From Stenotrophomonas sp. 57 (GTDB lineage: Bacteria; Pseudomonadota; Gammaproteobacteria; Xanthomonadales; Xanthomonadaceae), in the NCBI RefSeq assembly GCF_030291075.1, contig NZ_CP127407.1, positions 3,966,001 through 4,030,000 of the forward strand: a DNA stretch of 64,000 nucleotides, in the 5' to 3' direction. A model generated the notes under the pieces. The model had not been told where the DNA came from. It did no database searches and saw only the letters and a program-made list of their open reading frames with translations. This document shows, piece after piece, positions 1-7,935 of the stretch. Position numbers and translations under genes: made by a program. The number at the start of each line of letters is the position of its first letter. The stretch's first letter is position 1.

Positions 1-591
1 GCCACCGCATTGGCGCAGCGACTGGGCGTGCAGGCCCGCTTCACCTGCCACGACGCAGCGGCCTCGGTCGTTGCTGCGGCCGCCGAAGACGCCTGGGACC
101 TGGCCTTCCTGGCGATCGATCCGGCGCGTGCCGACCGTATCGCCTTCAGCGCGCCCTATGTGGAAATCGAAGGCACCTACCTGGTGCGTGAGGACAGCCC
201 GGCGCAGCAGGTGGCCGATCTTGACCGCGAGGGCCTGCGCATCGCGGTCGGCCGTGGCGCAGCCTACGACCTGTTCCTGAGCCGCGAGCTGCGCCACGCC
301 ACGATCGAGCGCGCGGACACGTCTGCGGCGGCCATCGACCTGTTCGAGCAACACCATCTTGATGCCGCAGCCGGTGTACGCCAGCCACTGGAAGCCTGGG
401 CGCGGTCGCATCCTGGCCACCGCGTGCTGGCCGATCGCTTCACAGCGATCCGGCAGGCGGTAGCGGCGCCGGCTTCGCGCCCGGTCGAGGCGTTGCAGGC
501 GCTGTTCGATGAAGTGGAAGCGATCAAGGCCGGCCCGTTGCTGGGCGAAGCGTTCGCACGCGCCGGGCAGGCCGTCACGCTGGTGCGGTGA
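1..591 (+). CDS. Periplasmic solute-binding protein (amino-acid type), 5' end cut by the window
   Basis: The frame is open from the first base, so the amino terminus and any signal peptide lie outside the window; 196 codons remain before the TGA. The visible part resembles family 3 (PBP2-fold) receptors that hand amino acids to ABC importers: FSAPYVEIEGTYLV is the usual segment of the hinge region, and GRGAAYDLFL resembles the ligand-contacting loop of lobe 2. No permease or ATPase gene follows; the next gene is on the other strand, so this may be an orphan receptor. The family is fairly clear, the ligand is unknown. Confidence 0.7.
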   Translation, partial: ATALAQRLGVQARFTCHDAAASVVAAAAEDAWDLAFLAIDPARADRIAFSAPYVEIEGTYLVREDSPAQQVADLDREGLRIAVGRGAAYDLFLSRELRHATIERADTSAAAIDLFEQHHLDAAAGVRQPLEAWARSHPGHRVLADRFTAIRQAVAAPASRPVEALQALFDEVEAIKAGPLLGEAFARAGQAVTLVR

Positions 592-616
592 CGGTAGCGT
601 CGGGCATGGCGCGATG

Positions 617-1516
617 CTAAAGATGCGCGCCTGCCATGTGCCGCACATGCTCGGCGGCCTGCGCGTGCAGCCAGTCGCGGAAGGCGAGGAAGCCGCGATG
701 GCGGGCCGAGCGTGGCGGGTACACCAGCCAGTGCGGCCAGTCGGTCTTCAGGCGCTGGCTGGACAGCGCGACCAGCTGGCCGGAGTCCAGCAGCAGGCGT
801 GCGCGGGTGATCCGCCCGAGCGCCACGCCCACCCCGTCCAGTGCGGCCCTGTGGTGTGCCTCCGAATCATCCAGCACCGCCACGAAGCGCGACGGTGGCC
901 TCTGCCCGCTCAACGCGAACCACGCGCCCCACGCACCGTCCGGGTCACCGAGCAGCGGCCATTGGTCCAGCGGCACGCGGTCGATGCCGCCCATGCGCTC
1001 GATCAAGGCCGGGCTGGCCATCGGCAGCAGCCATTCGTCGAACAGCGGCTCCACCACCAGCCCCGGCCAGTTGCCGGTGCCCAGCCGCAGTGCGGCGTCG
1101 AACTGCCGCTGCCGCTCGAAATCGACCAGGCGTTCGCTGGACTGCAGGTTGATTTCGATCTGCGGGTGCGCGGCGACGAAATGCCCCAACCGCGGCACCA
1201 GCCAGGCCGAGGCCATCGACGGCACCGCACTGATCGTCAGTACGTGCTCGGCGCGCGCCGCATAGGGTTGGAACGCCTCGTTGATCGCATCCAGGTGCGG
1301 GCCGACCTGATCGAGCAGGCGCTGGCCCTCCAGGGTGAGGGTGACGCCACGCGCCTGGCGGATCAGCAACGGTTGGCCGAGGCGCTCCTCCAGCTGACGC
1401 ATCTGATGGCTCAGCGCACTGACGGTCAGGTTCATCGACGCCGCCGCGCGCGACAGGTTGCCGAGGCGGGCAGCGGTGACGAAGCCCTGCAGGGCGTGGA
1501 GGGGCGGACGAGACAT
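617..1516 (-). CDS. LysR-family transcriptional regulator, GcvA-like
   Basis: A 299-residue LysR-type regulator. The amino-terminal winged helix-turn-helix (about residues 5-65) includes LSRAAASMNLTVSALSHQMR, the usual recognition-helix segment, and the rest is the two-lobed effector-binding domain. The frame stays open 28 codons upstream, but the ATG at 1516 starts right before the conserved RPPLHALQGF segment and matches family length. It is divergent from the tiny ORF at 1615, with about 100 bp between the start codons; LysR regulators often control such a divergent neighbour and themselves. Closest in style to GcvA/AmpR-type members that regulate metabolic or beta-lactamase genes, but the effector cannot be told. 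Confidence 0.9.
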   Translation of the reverse strand: MSRPPLHALQGFVTAARLGNLSRAAASMNLTVSALSHQMRQLEERLGQPLLIRQARGVTLTLEGQRLLDQVGPHLDAINEAFQPYAARAEHVLTISAVPSMASAWLVPRLGHFVAAHPQIEINLQSSERLVDFERQRQFDAALRLGTGNWPGLVVEPLFDEWLLPMASPALIERMGGIDRVPLDQWPLLGDPDGAWGAWFALSGQRPPSRFVAVLDDSEAHHRAALDGVGVALGRITRARLLLDSGQLVALSSQRLKTDWPHWLVYPPRSARHRGFLAFRDWLHAQAAEHVRHMAGAHL

Positions 1517-1614
1517 CAGACTTGAATCCTTCTCAAGGCCACCTTGCGGAAATGTCGCTTTTTGCCACCTCATGCTGCCCGTATCGTGCAACCCACTCAA
1601 GTGGAGGCACGCTC

Positions 1615-1812
1615 ATGAACCTCTTCAGCAGCCTGTTGTTCCTGCACGGCCACATCGCCAGCGCCGAGCTGGCGCGGCAACTGGCCAGCCCTTCCCCGAC
1701 GCCGTCGCCGTCGCCGTCGCCCAGCGGTACAGCTGGCAGTGCCGGCCGCTGGCCGGCAACCTCGCCGACCCGGCATCCCGCGGCTGCCGGCCAGCGGCCG
1801 GCGCTACCCTAG
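1615..1812 (+). CDS. Small ORF of 65 codons, divergent from the LysR gene
   Basis: A GTGGAGG ribosome-binding site lies 8 nt before this ATG. The first 25 residues (MNLFSSLLFLHGHIASAELA) look like a real peptide with a short hydrophobic segment. After that come a Ser-Pro run (SPTPSPSPSPS) coded by a GCCGTC-type microsatellite and a Gly/Arg/Pro-rich tail coded by two facing REP palindromes, which also supply the end of the frame. The conserved part may therefore be only the first third. It is convergent with the alkaline phosphatase gene and overlaps its end by 4 bases. Function unknown; control by the divergent LysR protein is an inference from position. Confidence 0.5.
   Translation: MNLFSSLLFLHGHIASAELARQLASPSPTPSPSPSPSGTAGSAGRWPATSPTRHPAAAGQRPALP
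1737..1807. repeat. Pair of facing GTAG-type REP palindromes
   Basis: Two inverted copies of a short palindrome with the core GCCGGCCGCTGGCCGGC, one at about 1739-1757 and its mirror at 1785-1807 ending in CTAC. This is the layout of SMAG dimers. The pair lies inside the 3' part of the small ORF and next to the stop of the alkaline phosphatase gene on the other strand. Confidence 0.7.
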
Positions 1813-3353
1813 CGTTGCAGGGCTTGCTGCACCGCCGCCGCCACATCGGTGTTGTCGATGTAGCTGCCGTCATTCCAGCCCACGTGCTTCTGGTAACCCG
1901 TATCGACGCCACGCACGCGCTGGCCGAGCAGCTCCGCACCCGCGCCCTTGGCCCACAGCGGCACCAGCGCATTGGAATGATTGCCGGTTGGACGGAAGCT
2001 CATCCCCGGCATGCGGCCGCGTCCATGGTTCCTTACCGGATCGAAGGCCACGTTCTGCGCATCCGGGCCCATCGGCATGCTGTTGTCGTGGTCGGTGGTC
2101 ACGATCAGCAGGTTGCGTTCCCAGCCACCGTTGCGTTCGATCCATTCGACCACCGCCGCTACCGCGTCGTTGAACTCCACGGTTTCCTCGATCAGCCGAC
2201 CATACTGCGGCTGGTCAGTGCATTGGCCGTAGTGCCATTCGGTACCGCAGGCACTGGTGTGCGCGGCCCAGTCGGTGGCACCGCCTTCCACCATCAGGAA
2301 CAGGCCGCGGGGTGAACGCTGCTGCAGGAACTGCAGCGCGCCACGGGCCATGGTCGCCAGGTCGGGCACGCTGTCGATCTTCCGCACGCCGGAGGGGGTG
2401 CCTGCGTCCTTGCCCAGCACCTGCAGCTGGCGCGCCTGCTGAAGCGTGTTGGCCACGCGTGGCACGCCGATCAGGGGCCGATCAGCCGGCAACCGTCCCT
2501 GCGCCAATGCGGCGAATTCCTCCCTGCTGCGGACCAGGCGCCACGGACCGGCCGGGTTTTCCCCGATGGTGCGTCCCGCTTCCAGCTGCTGCCAGTCCTG
2601 CTGCGACACCCACTCCCACGGGTTCGCGCAGCCTTCCAGTGGTGTGCCCGTGCCTTCAGTGCAGGCGCGGCCGTCGACGCTGTAGCCGGGGCCGCCGGTG
2701 CCCATCACCAGGTCCATGTGGCCCTGCGACAGCATCTGGTGGGCAATGGCGTGGTAGTTGTTGCGCGATGCATTCTGCGCCGCAAACGCTGCGGGCGTGG
2801 CGTGCGCGAACGGCACCGAGGTAACCACGCCGGTGGCCATGCCCAGGCGCTTGGCGCGCAGCGTGTTGAACTCGACGGCGTCGCCATCGTTGTTGACGTT
2901 GATGGCGTTGTTGTAGGTCTTGATGCCCGAAGACAGCGCGGTGCCTGCTGCGGCGCTGTCGGTCGCCACCGCGGCCAGGTACTGGTAGCCCGCGAACGGC
3001 AAGTCCTGCGCCGGCACCGGCTCGGTATCCCAGGCCTTGCCCGCGTCGTAGCCGAGGGTCTGCGCGTTGTCGCCGGTCGGCTGGCTGCTGGCGTTCAGCG
3101 GGAACGTGGTGACCGCCAGGCGCTGCGGGAAATCCGCATAGGGGGCGCCTTCGCGGCTGCCGTACTGCCAGAAGGCTGCGGCATCCCAGGTTCCCCAGCC
3201 GGCCCCGTCGTTGATCATCACGATCACGTTGTAAGGCGCGCGTTCGTCGGAAGGTGCCGTGCCGGCGCGCAGGTCCGATTGGCAGGCGGCGAGCGCGGAC
3301 AGTGCAAACAGCAACGGCAGCAGACACCCGCGGCGCTTCGAGGGGGCAGTCAT
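1809..3353 (-). CDS. Alkaline phosphatase (PhoA superfamily), predicted lipoprotein
   Basis: A 514-residue metal-dependent phosphomonoesterase. VATDSAAAGT carries the nucleophilic Ser in the D-S-x-x-x-G-T motif. VIVMINDGAG supplies an early metal-binding Asp, and MVEGGATDWAAH and TTDHDNS supply the later metal ligands. The start at 3353 gives a signal peptide ending ALAAC-QS, a good lipobox, so the enzyme is predicted to be lipid-anchored in the envelope; the frame upstream of this ATG lacks any protein-like sequence. It would release phosphate from organic esters. A -10-like TATAAC stands 43 bp upstream, but no clear Pho box was seen. Family is sure, substrate is not. Confidence 0.9.
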   Translation of the reverse strand: MTAPSKRRGCLLPLLFALSALAACQSDLRAGTAPSDERAPYNVIVMINDGAGWGTWDAAAFWQYGSREGAPYADFPQRLAVTTFPLNASSQPTGDNAQTLGYDAGKAWDTEPVPAQDLPFAGYQYLAAVATDSAAAGTALSSGIKTYNNAINVNNDGDAVEFNTLRAKRLGMATGVVTSVPFAHATPAAFAAQNASRNNYHAIAHQMLSQGHMDLVMGTGGPGYSVDGRACTEGTGTPLEGCANPWEWVSQQDWQQLEAGRTIGENPAGPWRLVRSREEFAALAQGRLPADRPLIGVPRVANTLQQARQLQVLGKDAGTPSGVRKIDSVPDLATMARGALQFLQQRSPRGLFLMVEGGATDWAAHTSACGTEWHYGQCTDQPQYGRLIEETVEFNDAVAAVVEWIERNGGWERNLLIVTTDHDNSMPMGPDAQNVAFDPVRNHGRGRMPGMSFRPTGNHSNALVPLWAKGAGAELLGQRVRGVDTGYQKHVGWNDGSYIDNTDVAAAVQQALQR

Positions 3354-3395
3354 CAGGGGTCCTGTCGGGCCGACGGCGGGCCGGAATTTCGTTAC

Positions 3396-3416
3396 GTTAT
3401 AGCATCGCAATATTGC
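3396..3416 (-). promoter_or_regulatory. Possible promoter region of the alkaline phosphatase gene
   Basis: On the minus strand a TATAAC hexamer (3401-3396) sits 43 bp before the start codon, in an AT-rich patch that stands out locally. A perfect 10-bp palindrome GCAATATTGC (3407-3416) lies within the would-be spacer. The -35 match is weak (ATGAAG at a spacing of 17), so the call rests mainly on the -10 and the context. Confidence 0.3.
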
Positions 3417-3474
3417 AGCTTCATGCAGCCAGCGCGCGATACCCTGCGCACTCCCCTTCGCCACCGCCGCATCC

Positions 3475-4269
3475 ATGCCGTCGTCTCCGCCTGCGCGCGC
3501 ACCGCTGTCGTCCATCACGCTCGATGCCGCGACCCGCGCGGTGATCCACCAGCACAACGCCGACATCGCACGGCAACCCGCGTCACTGACCAAGCTGATG
3601 ACGGCCTACGCAGCCTATGCATGCATCGGAGCGAGCGGGCGCTCGTGGGACGAAACGGTCACCATCGCTGCCGATGATGTGCATGCGGTGGCCGATGACG
3701 AAACGCGCATGGGGCTTGTCCCCGGAGAGACCGTCACCCTGGGGCGTCTGCTGGAAGGGTTGATGATCGTCTCCGGCAACGACGCCGCGCTGGCCATAGC
3801 GCGGCATCTGGGGGGATCGCAGCCCGCGTTTCTTGAATGCATGAACCACCACGCGCGCCTGCTCGGCCTGCGCGATACCTGGTTTGCCAGCGTATCCGGC
3901 ATCACCACGCCACAGCATGCGTCGAGCGCGCGCGACGTGGCCGTACTGGCAGCCGCCCTGCTGGCCGATCATCCGCAGGTCCTGGCCATCACCGCGCAGC
4001 GCGCGTTCGCGCATGGCAGCTTCCGCCGCAACAACCAGAACGCACTGCTCGGCGATGACGGCGTGGACGGCCTGAAGACCGGCTACACCCAGGCTGCCGG
4101 TTTCTGCCTGGCCGCCACCGCCTGCCGGGTGCTGCCCGGGCAGGCGCAGCCGGTGCGCCTGATCACGGTCGTGCTCGGTTCGGACAGCCGCGAAGCGCGC
4201 GATGCGCGGGTGCGCGAGCAGCTGGCTGCCGGCTTCGTCGCACGTGCCGGCTCCGCTCTCGAAGCGTGA
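3475..4269 (+). CDS. D-alanyl-D-alanine carboxypeptidase (PBP5/6-type, S11 family), without visible export signal
   Basis: A 264-residue protein with all three penicillin-binding motifs in order: SLTK (catalytic Ser in S-x-x-K, about residue 37), SGN (about 102) and KTG (about 200). Such enzymes trim the terminal D-Ala from peptidoglycan stem peptides in the periplasm. The sequence before SLTK is only about 36 residues and has no signal peptide, and no in-frame upstream ATG restores one. The carboxy-terminal PBP5_C domain and membrane helix are missing too. It may be a minimal or amino-terminally degraded member, or use an unrecognised start. Catalytic core assignment is firm; location and activity are uncertain. 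Confidence 0.8.
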   Translation: MPSSPPARAPLSSITLDAATRAVIHQHNADIARQPASLTKLMTAYAAYACIGASGRSWDETVTIAADDVHAVADDETRMGLVPGETVTLGRLLEGLMIVSGNDAALAIARHLGGSQPAFLECMNHHARLLGLRDTWFASVSGITTPQHASSARDVAVLAAALLADHPQVLAITAQRAFAHGSFRRNNQNALLGDDGVDGLKTGYTQAAGFCLAATACRVLPGQAQPVRLITVVLGSDSREARDARVREQLAAGFVARAGSALEA

Positions 4270-4275
4270 GGTGGG

Positions 4276-4869
4276 TCAACGTCGTTTGACGGTCGCCACG
4301 ATCAGCCGCTGCAGCTCGGCCTCGGCGTCGGCCTTGGCCAGTGCCGCGGCGGCCACGCCTTCGGACAGGGCTTCGGCCGCACCGAGGATTGCCCAGCGCC
4401 CGGCCAACGGCACCGTGCCGTCGGCAGCGAACGGTCCCAGCCAGACCTCGCAGTTGTCGATGAAATCCTGCTGGTAACGCCGCCGCACGTCATGCAGTTC
4501 CGGCGCGCCTACCAGGGCGGCGAGGATGCCCTGCACCTCACTGCCCTGGCTGAGGATGCAGTCGATGTAGCCGGACGCGATCGCAGCTGCGCGGTCGGCC
4601 AGCTGCGCCCTGGCACGGCCGATACGCTCGTGGAACACCACGGTCTGGCGCGCATCGTAGTCATCGTAGAGCGCCGCCAGCAGACCGTTGCGGGTTACGA
4701 AATGGTCGTAGGCCACCGGCTTGGTCACGCCCGCCGCTTCGGCCAGCCGCCCCAGCGTCAGCGCATCGGTGCCTTCCTCGCCGACCAGCGTCCATGCCAC
4801 CTCCAGCAACTGGCGGGCGCGTTGCGCTCGGGTCAGGCGGCGGCGCGTGGGAGCGGCGTTGGCAGGCAT
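4276..4869 (-). CDS. TetR-family transcriptional regulator
   Basis: A 197-residue regulator. The amino-terminal three-helix DNA-binding domain (about residues 14-60) includes LGRLAEAAGVTKPVAYDHF, a typical TetR recognition segment with the YDHF turn. The rest is the helical ligand-binding domain. It lies 16 bp downstream of an NAD(P)H oxidoreductase gene on the same strand and is probably cotranscribed with it. The palindrome at 5503-5523 ahead of that gene is the likely operator, giving an autoregulated pair that would be released by a small (probably electrophilic or quinone-like) ligand; the ligand type is inference. Confidence 0.9.
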   Translation of the reverse strand: MPANAAPTRRRLTRAQRARQLLEVAWTLVGEEGTDALTLGRLAEAAGVTKPVAYDHFVTRNGLLAALYDDYDARQTVVFHERIGRARAQLADRAAAIASGYIDCILSQGSEVQGILAALVGAPELHDVRRRYQQDFIDNCEVWLGPFAADGTVPLAGRWAILGAAEALSEGVAAAALAKADAEAELQRLIVATVKRR

Positions 4870-4885
4870 CGGCGGAACACGGTGA

Positions 4886-5482
4886 TCAACTCATTGGAGC
4901 ACCGATTTTACGGCCGATTTCCAATGCGGTCTGCAGATGCACCTGCGCGGCATCGCTGTCGGCGTCGAGCAGCAGTTCGGACGACAGCACGCGTGCGCCA
5001 CAGTAGTCGAAGATACCCATGTCGATCTGGGTCTTCATCGCCGTGCCATAGCCGCGCCGTTCGATCATGTCCGCGCCCGCACCGCCAATGCCGACCAGAT
5101 GAACGCGCAGGCGCTGCAGCTTCTTCTGCACCTTGCCATCGGCGCCGTCCTGGTACGCCCAGCCCTGGGTGAACACGCGATCGATCCATCCCTTCAGCAG
5201 GGCAGGGAACGACCACCAGTACAGCGGGTAGACCAGCACCAGGGTATCGATGGCATCCAGCCGCGCATGCTCGGCCGCCACATCGGACGGAACCGGACCG
5301 GTCCCGCGGAAGAGGGCCTGGTCCTCGCGGTTGAAGCGCGGATCGAAGCCTTCGGCGACCAGGTCGGCGTGGATGACGGTGTTGCCGGCGTCGGTGGCCC
5401 GGATGGCGTCGCCGATGCGCTGGGCGATGGCATGGGTGAGCGATCCGGTTTCCGGGTGGGTGGTGACGATGAGACTGTGCAT
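4886..5482 (-). CDS. Flavodoxin-fold NAD(P)H-dependent oxidoreductase (quinone reductase-like)
   Basis: A 198-residue protein of the NAD(P)H dehydrogenase (quinone)/KefF/MdaB family, FMN- or FAD-binding cytosolic enzymes that reduce quinones and related electrophiles by two electrons. YPLYWWSFPALLKGWIDRVF is the family's signature loop around the flavin, and LIVTTHPETGSLTHA is the first phosphate-binding loop. The ATG at 5482 is chosen because the usual family start (HSLIVTTHPE) follows directly; seven more codons upstream have no support. It is the first gene of a pair with the TetR regulator and has an operator-like palindrome about 20 bp before its start codon. Confidence 0.88.
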   Translation of the reverse strand: MHSLIVTTHPETGSLTHAIAQRIGDAIRATDAGNTVIHADLVAEGFDPRFNREDQALFRGTGPVPSDVAAEHARLDAIDTLVLVYPLYWWSFPALLKGWIDRVFTQGWAYQDGADGKVQKKLQRLRVHLVGIGGAGADMIERRGYGTAMKTQIDMGIFDYCGARVLSSELLLDADSDAAQVHLQTALEIGRKIGAPMS

Positions 5483-5502
5483 GAGTGACTCTCCAGGAAC
5501 CA

Positions 5503-5523
5503 TTAACTACCAATGGTAAGTAA
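5503..5523. promoter_or_regulatory. Probable TetR operator ahead of the oxidoreductase gene
   Basis: The 11-bp palindrome TACCAATGGTA (5508-5518) is flanked symmetrically by TTA at 5503-5505 and TAA at 5521-5523, with two unpaired bases on each side. This 21-bp dyad lies 20 bp upstream of the oxidoreductase start codon and near the divergent secreted-protein gene at 5610. TACCATTGGTA-type sites are common for TetR repressors of this kind; a TetR gene is in the same operon. Confidence 0.6.
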
Positions 5524-5609
5524 TGATTCACGGATCACCAGCGCCACCGGTGGGACGCTGTTTTTGTGTTCACCGTATAGTGCGCCGCATCCCGTGGAGG
5601 TCCCCGACG

Positions 5610-6143
5610 ATGCACCGACGCCTGCTTGCTCCCCTGCTGTTCCTGCTGCTGGCCACGATGGCACCGACGGCCGTGGCCGGCGCGCTCACCCCATCCGAAT
5701 CGGCCGTCCTGCGCCAGGACGTGCAGGGGATGCTGGCCGCGTTCGCGCGCGGCGATGCCGAGCTGATCATCGCCCGCACGCATCCCAGCCTGAAACGCCT
5801 GGCCGGCGGTGATGAGGTCTACGCCCGATCGACCCGCGACACGGTCAAGGCGTTGCACCAAGCCGGCGTCACCATCATCAGCGACGAAGCCGGGGTGCCG
5901 ACCCGTACCTATGCCGCCGGCGACGAGGAGGTCTGCTTCGTCCCGCGCTACTCGTTGCTGCGCGTACGTGAATCCCCTATCCGCAGCACCTCGTTCATGG
6001 TCGCCGTGCGGCGCGTCGGCACCGCGCAATGGAGCTATCTGGATGGCGCCGGGTTGCTCGACAACCCGGAGCTGCTCTGGCAACTGCTGCCGGCACTGGA
6101 GCCGGGCGTGACCCTGCCCAAGGGCGGAGTGGAAACGCTGTAG
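5610..6143 (+). CDS. Exported protein of unknown function
   Basis: A 177-residue protein with a clear Sec signal peptide (MHRRLLAPLLFLLLATMAPT, cleavage near AVA-GAL) and no further membrane segment, so it should be periplasmic or secreted. The mature part is an alpha/beta domain with an SNTF2-like feel (LRQDVQGMLAAFARGDAELI), but no motif is certain. The start at 5610 is backed by a GTGGAGG ribosome-binding site; the frame extends 29 codons upstream without protein-like sequence. It is divergent from the oxidoreductase/TetR pair and may share its control region. No function is assigned. Confidence 0.75.
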   Translation: MHRRLLAPLLFLLLATMAPTAVAGALTPSESAVLRQDVQGMLAAFARGDAELIIARTHPSLKRLAGGDEVYARSTRDTVKALHQAGVTIISDEAGVPTRTYAAGDEEVCFVPRYSLLRVRESPIRSTSFMVAVRRVGTAQWSYLDGAGLLDNPELLWQLLPALEPGVTLPKGGVETL

Positions 6144-6177
6144 CGCGATTGCTGGGCGTCGGTACGCTCCGGCCCCT

Positions 6178-6202
6178 CCATCCACGCATGGCGTGAATCC
6201 AC
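6178..6202. repeat. REP-like palindrome (ATCCACGCATGGCGTGAAT type)
   Basis: An inverted repeat with the core ATCCACGC-ATG-GCGTGAAT and a short GC-rich stem, between two genes that converge. The same type recurs near 7968, 24711, 25314 and 62671. Confidence 0.5.
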
Positions 6203-6212
6203 CGGCTGTCCG

Positions 6213-7040
6213 CTAGCGGAACAACGCGTTCAATGCCGCGCCCGAGGCCGCCTGCTGCAGGCCATCGAAACGTCCCTCCTGCGTAATCGGCTGGGTGGCC
6301 TGCATCAAGCCGCCCCAGGCAGCGCGCGCCAGCGCACCCCCCAGGCTGACGCGGCGCACGCCCAGTGCCGCGATGTCCTGCAGGCGCAGCGGCGTCGGCC
6401 CACCCACCAGCAGGTTCACCGGCCTCGATCCCGCAGCGGCAACCACCGCGCGGATCTGCTCCGGGGTCGTGATACCGGGTGCGTACAGCACGTCGGCGCC
6501 AGCCTCGGCATAGGCACGCAGGCGCTGCAGGGTGTCCTGCAGGTCCGGCACGCCAACGAAGAAGTTCTCCGCGCGCCCGACCAGCAGCACATCGCCGCCG
6601 GACCGATCGATGGCCGCACGCGCTGCACGCAGACGCTCGACGGCCTGGTCGACCGGGCGCAGTGGCGCATCGGCCACGCCGCTGGCGTCCTCGATCGACA
6701 GTGCGGCGACGCCGGTATCGATGGCGGCAGCCACCGCCTCGGCGACCTGCTGCGGTGTGGCACCGAAGCCATCACCGAAATCGGCATTCAATGGCAGCGG
6801 GGTTGCCGCGGCGATCAGCCGCAGGTGCGCCAGCGTGGCCTGCAGCGAAACCGCGCCATCCGGTCGTCCTTCACTCCAGGCACAGCCTGCGCTGGTGGTG
6901 GCCAATGCAAGGAAGCCCTGCCGCTGCAGGTAGCGGGCACTGCCCACGTCCCACGGATTGGGCAGCACGAAGCAGCCCTGCGCATGCAGTTGGCGGAAGG
7001 TTGCGCGCTTGCGCTGGGTGTCGGCGTCGGGCGGGGTCAT
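6213..7040 (-). CDS. Isocitrate lyase / phosphoenolpyruvate mutase family protein
   Basis: A 275-residue TIM-barrel protein of the ICL/PEP-mutase superfamily, enzymes that make or break C-C or C-P bonds next to a carboxylate with Mg2+. The family's start (FRQLHAQGCFVLPNPWDVGS) is well conserved, followed by the metal-binding region LNADFGDGFG (about residue 85) and SIEDASG (about 117). Members of this subgroup are often annotated as oxaloacetate decarboxylase-like or carboxyphosphonoenolpyruvate mutase-like without proof. It is a single gene, convergent with the exported-protein gene. Fold assignment is firm, reaction unknown. Confidence 0.88.
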   Translation of the reverse strand: MTPPDADTQRKRATFRQLHAQGCFVLPNPWDVGSARYLQRQGFLALATTSAGCAWSEGRPDGAVSLQATLAHLRLIAAATPLPLNADFGDGFGATPQQVAEAVAAAIDTGVAALSIEDASGVADAPLRPVDQAVERLRAARAAIDRSGGDVLLVGRAENFFVGVPDLQDTLQRLRAYAEAGADVLYAPGITTPEQIRAVVAAAGSRPVNLLVGGPTPLRLQDIAALGVRRVSLGGALARAAWGGLMQATQPITQEGRFDGLQQAASGAALNALFR

Positions 7041-7208
7041 GACGGGTTCCGGGGCGGCAGGCCTGCACCCTAGCCCGCCCGGCGGACGCGCTCAATGACG
7101 ACGGGAGCAAACCGGCATGAAGTGATGCCGCCTGCTTATTGGACGCCACCGGCAGCACTGCCCGAGCGTGCCTGTCTGCCCTTGCCACACCCTGCCACGG
7201 AGCCCCGC

Positions 7209-7922
7209 ATGCCCACCGATCCACACCTTCCTGCCGATGATGACGCCCACTGGGCCGACCTGCTTTCGCCGGCACGGCGACGCCTGATCGCCTCGGCCGG
7301 GCTGGCCGCCGGAGGCCTGGCCAGTGCGTCGACGACCACGGCATCGCCGCACGCCGCGGCGAACACCACCGAGCCTGGACGTCCCGGCTTCCGAGCCATC
7401 GTGCCGCCGGCGCCGACGGGTCGCAGCCCCTGGGGCGAGGCCACGGCCAGCGAACCCACCCCGCGGCCGGCCAGCGTGCGCCCCGGCGAGGCCACGCTGC
7501 CGGCCAGGCCGCGCGCCTATACCGACATCAAGAGCTATCACGCCCACATCTACTTCGACGAGGACAACTTCGAGAAGGCGGCCCTGCTGCGGCGCTGGGC
7601 CGCCGAGCGCTTCCCGGTGGAGCTGGGCAACTGGAACCTGGAGCCGCGCGGCCCGCATGTCACGCCGTCGTTCTACTTCGGCTTCAACAACGATCTGCTG
7701 CCGGTGCTGGTGCCGTGGCTGCAGCTCAACAGCCTGGGGCTGACCATCCTGGTCCATCCCAACACCGGCGATGGCCGAGCCGACCATCTGTACTACGCGC
7801 TGTGGGTGAACCGCGCGCAGCCGGTAAACGCCTACAACTGGCCGATGCCGAAGCCGGGCGAGCGCGAGGCATTGGAAGAAGTGTTCCCGAACGTGGTGCC
7901 AACGGTGCCGCTGGAGACCTGA
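7209..7922 (+). CDS. DOPA 4,5-dioxygenase family protein with a Tat-like amino terminus
   Basis: A 237-residue protein. The carboxy-terminal 120 residues match the DOPA-dioxygenase family: YHAHIYFDEDNFEKA, then LEPRGPHVTPSFYFGF, then ILVHPNTGDGRADH, with the His residues expected to bind the metal. Such enzymes cleave catechol-type rings extradiol. Ahead of it are about 115 extra residues: RRRLIASAGLAAGGLASA looks like a twin-arginine signal core, followed by a Pro/Ala-rich linker. That suggests export of an enzyme whose relatives are usually cytosolic; the signal is a prediction. The ATG at 7209 is chosen over an upstream in-frame ATG at 7095, which would bury the Tat-like segment. Confidence 0.8.
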   Translation: MPTDPHLPADDDAHWADLLSPARRRLIASAGLAAGGLASASTTTASPHAAANTTEPGRPGFRAIVPPAPTGRSPWGEATASEPTPRPASVRPGEATLPARPRAYTDIKSYHAHIYFDEDNFEKAALLRRWAAERFPVELGNWNLEPRGPHVTPSFYFGFNNDLLPVLVPWLQLNSLGLTILVHPNTGDGRADHLYYALWVNRAQPVNAYNWPMPKPGEREALEEVFPNVVPTVPLET

Positions 7923-7935
7923 CCCGCCGTCCGAG

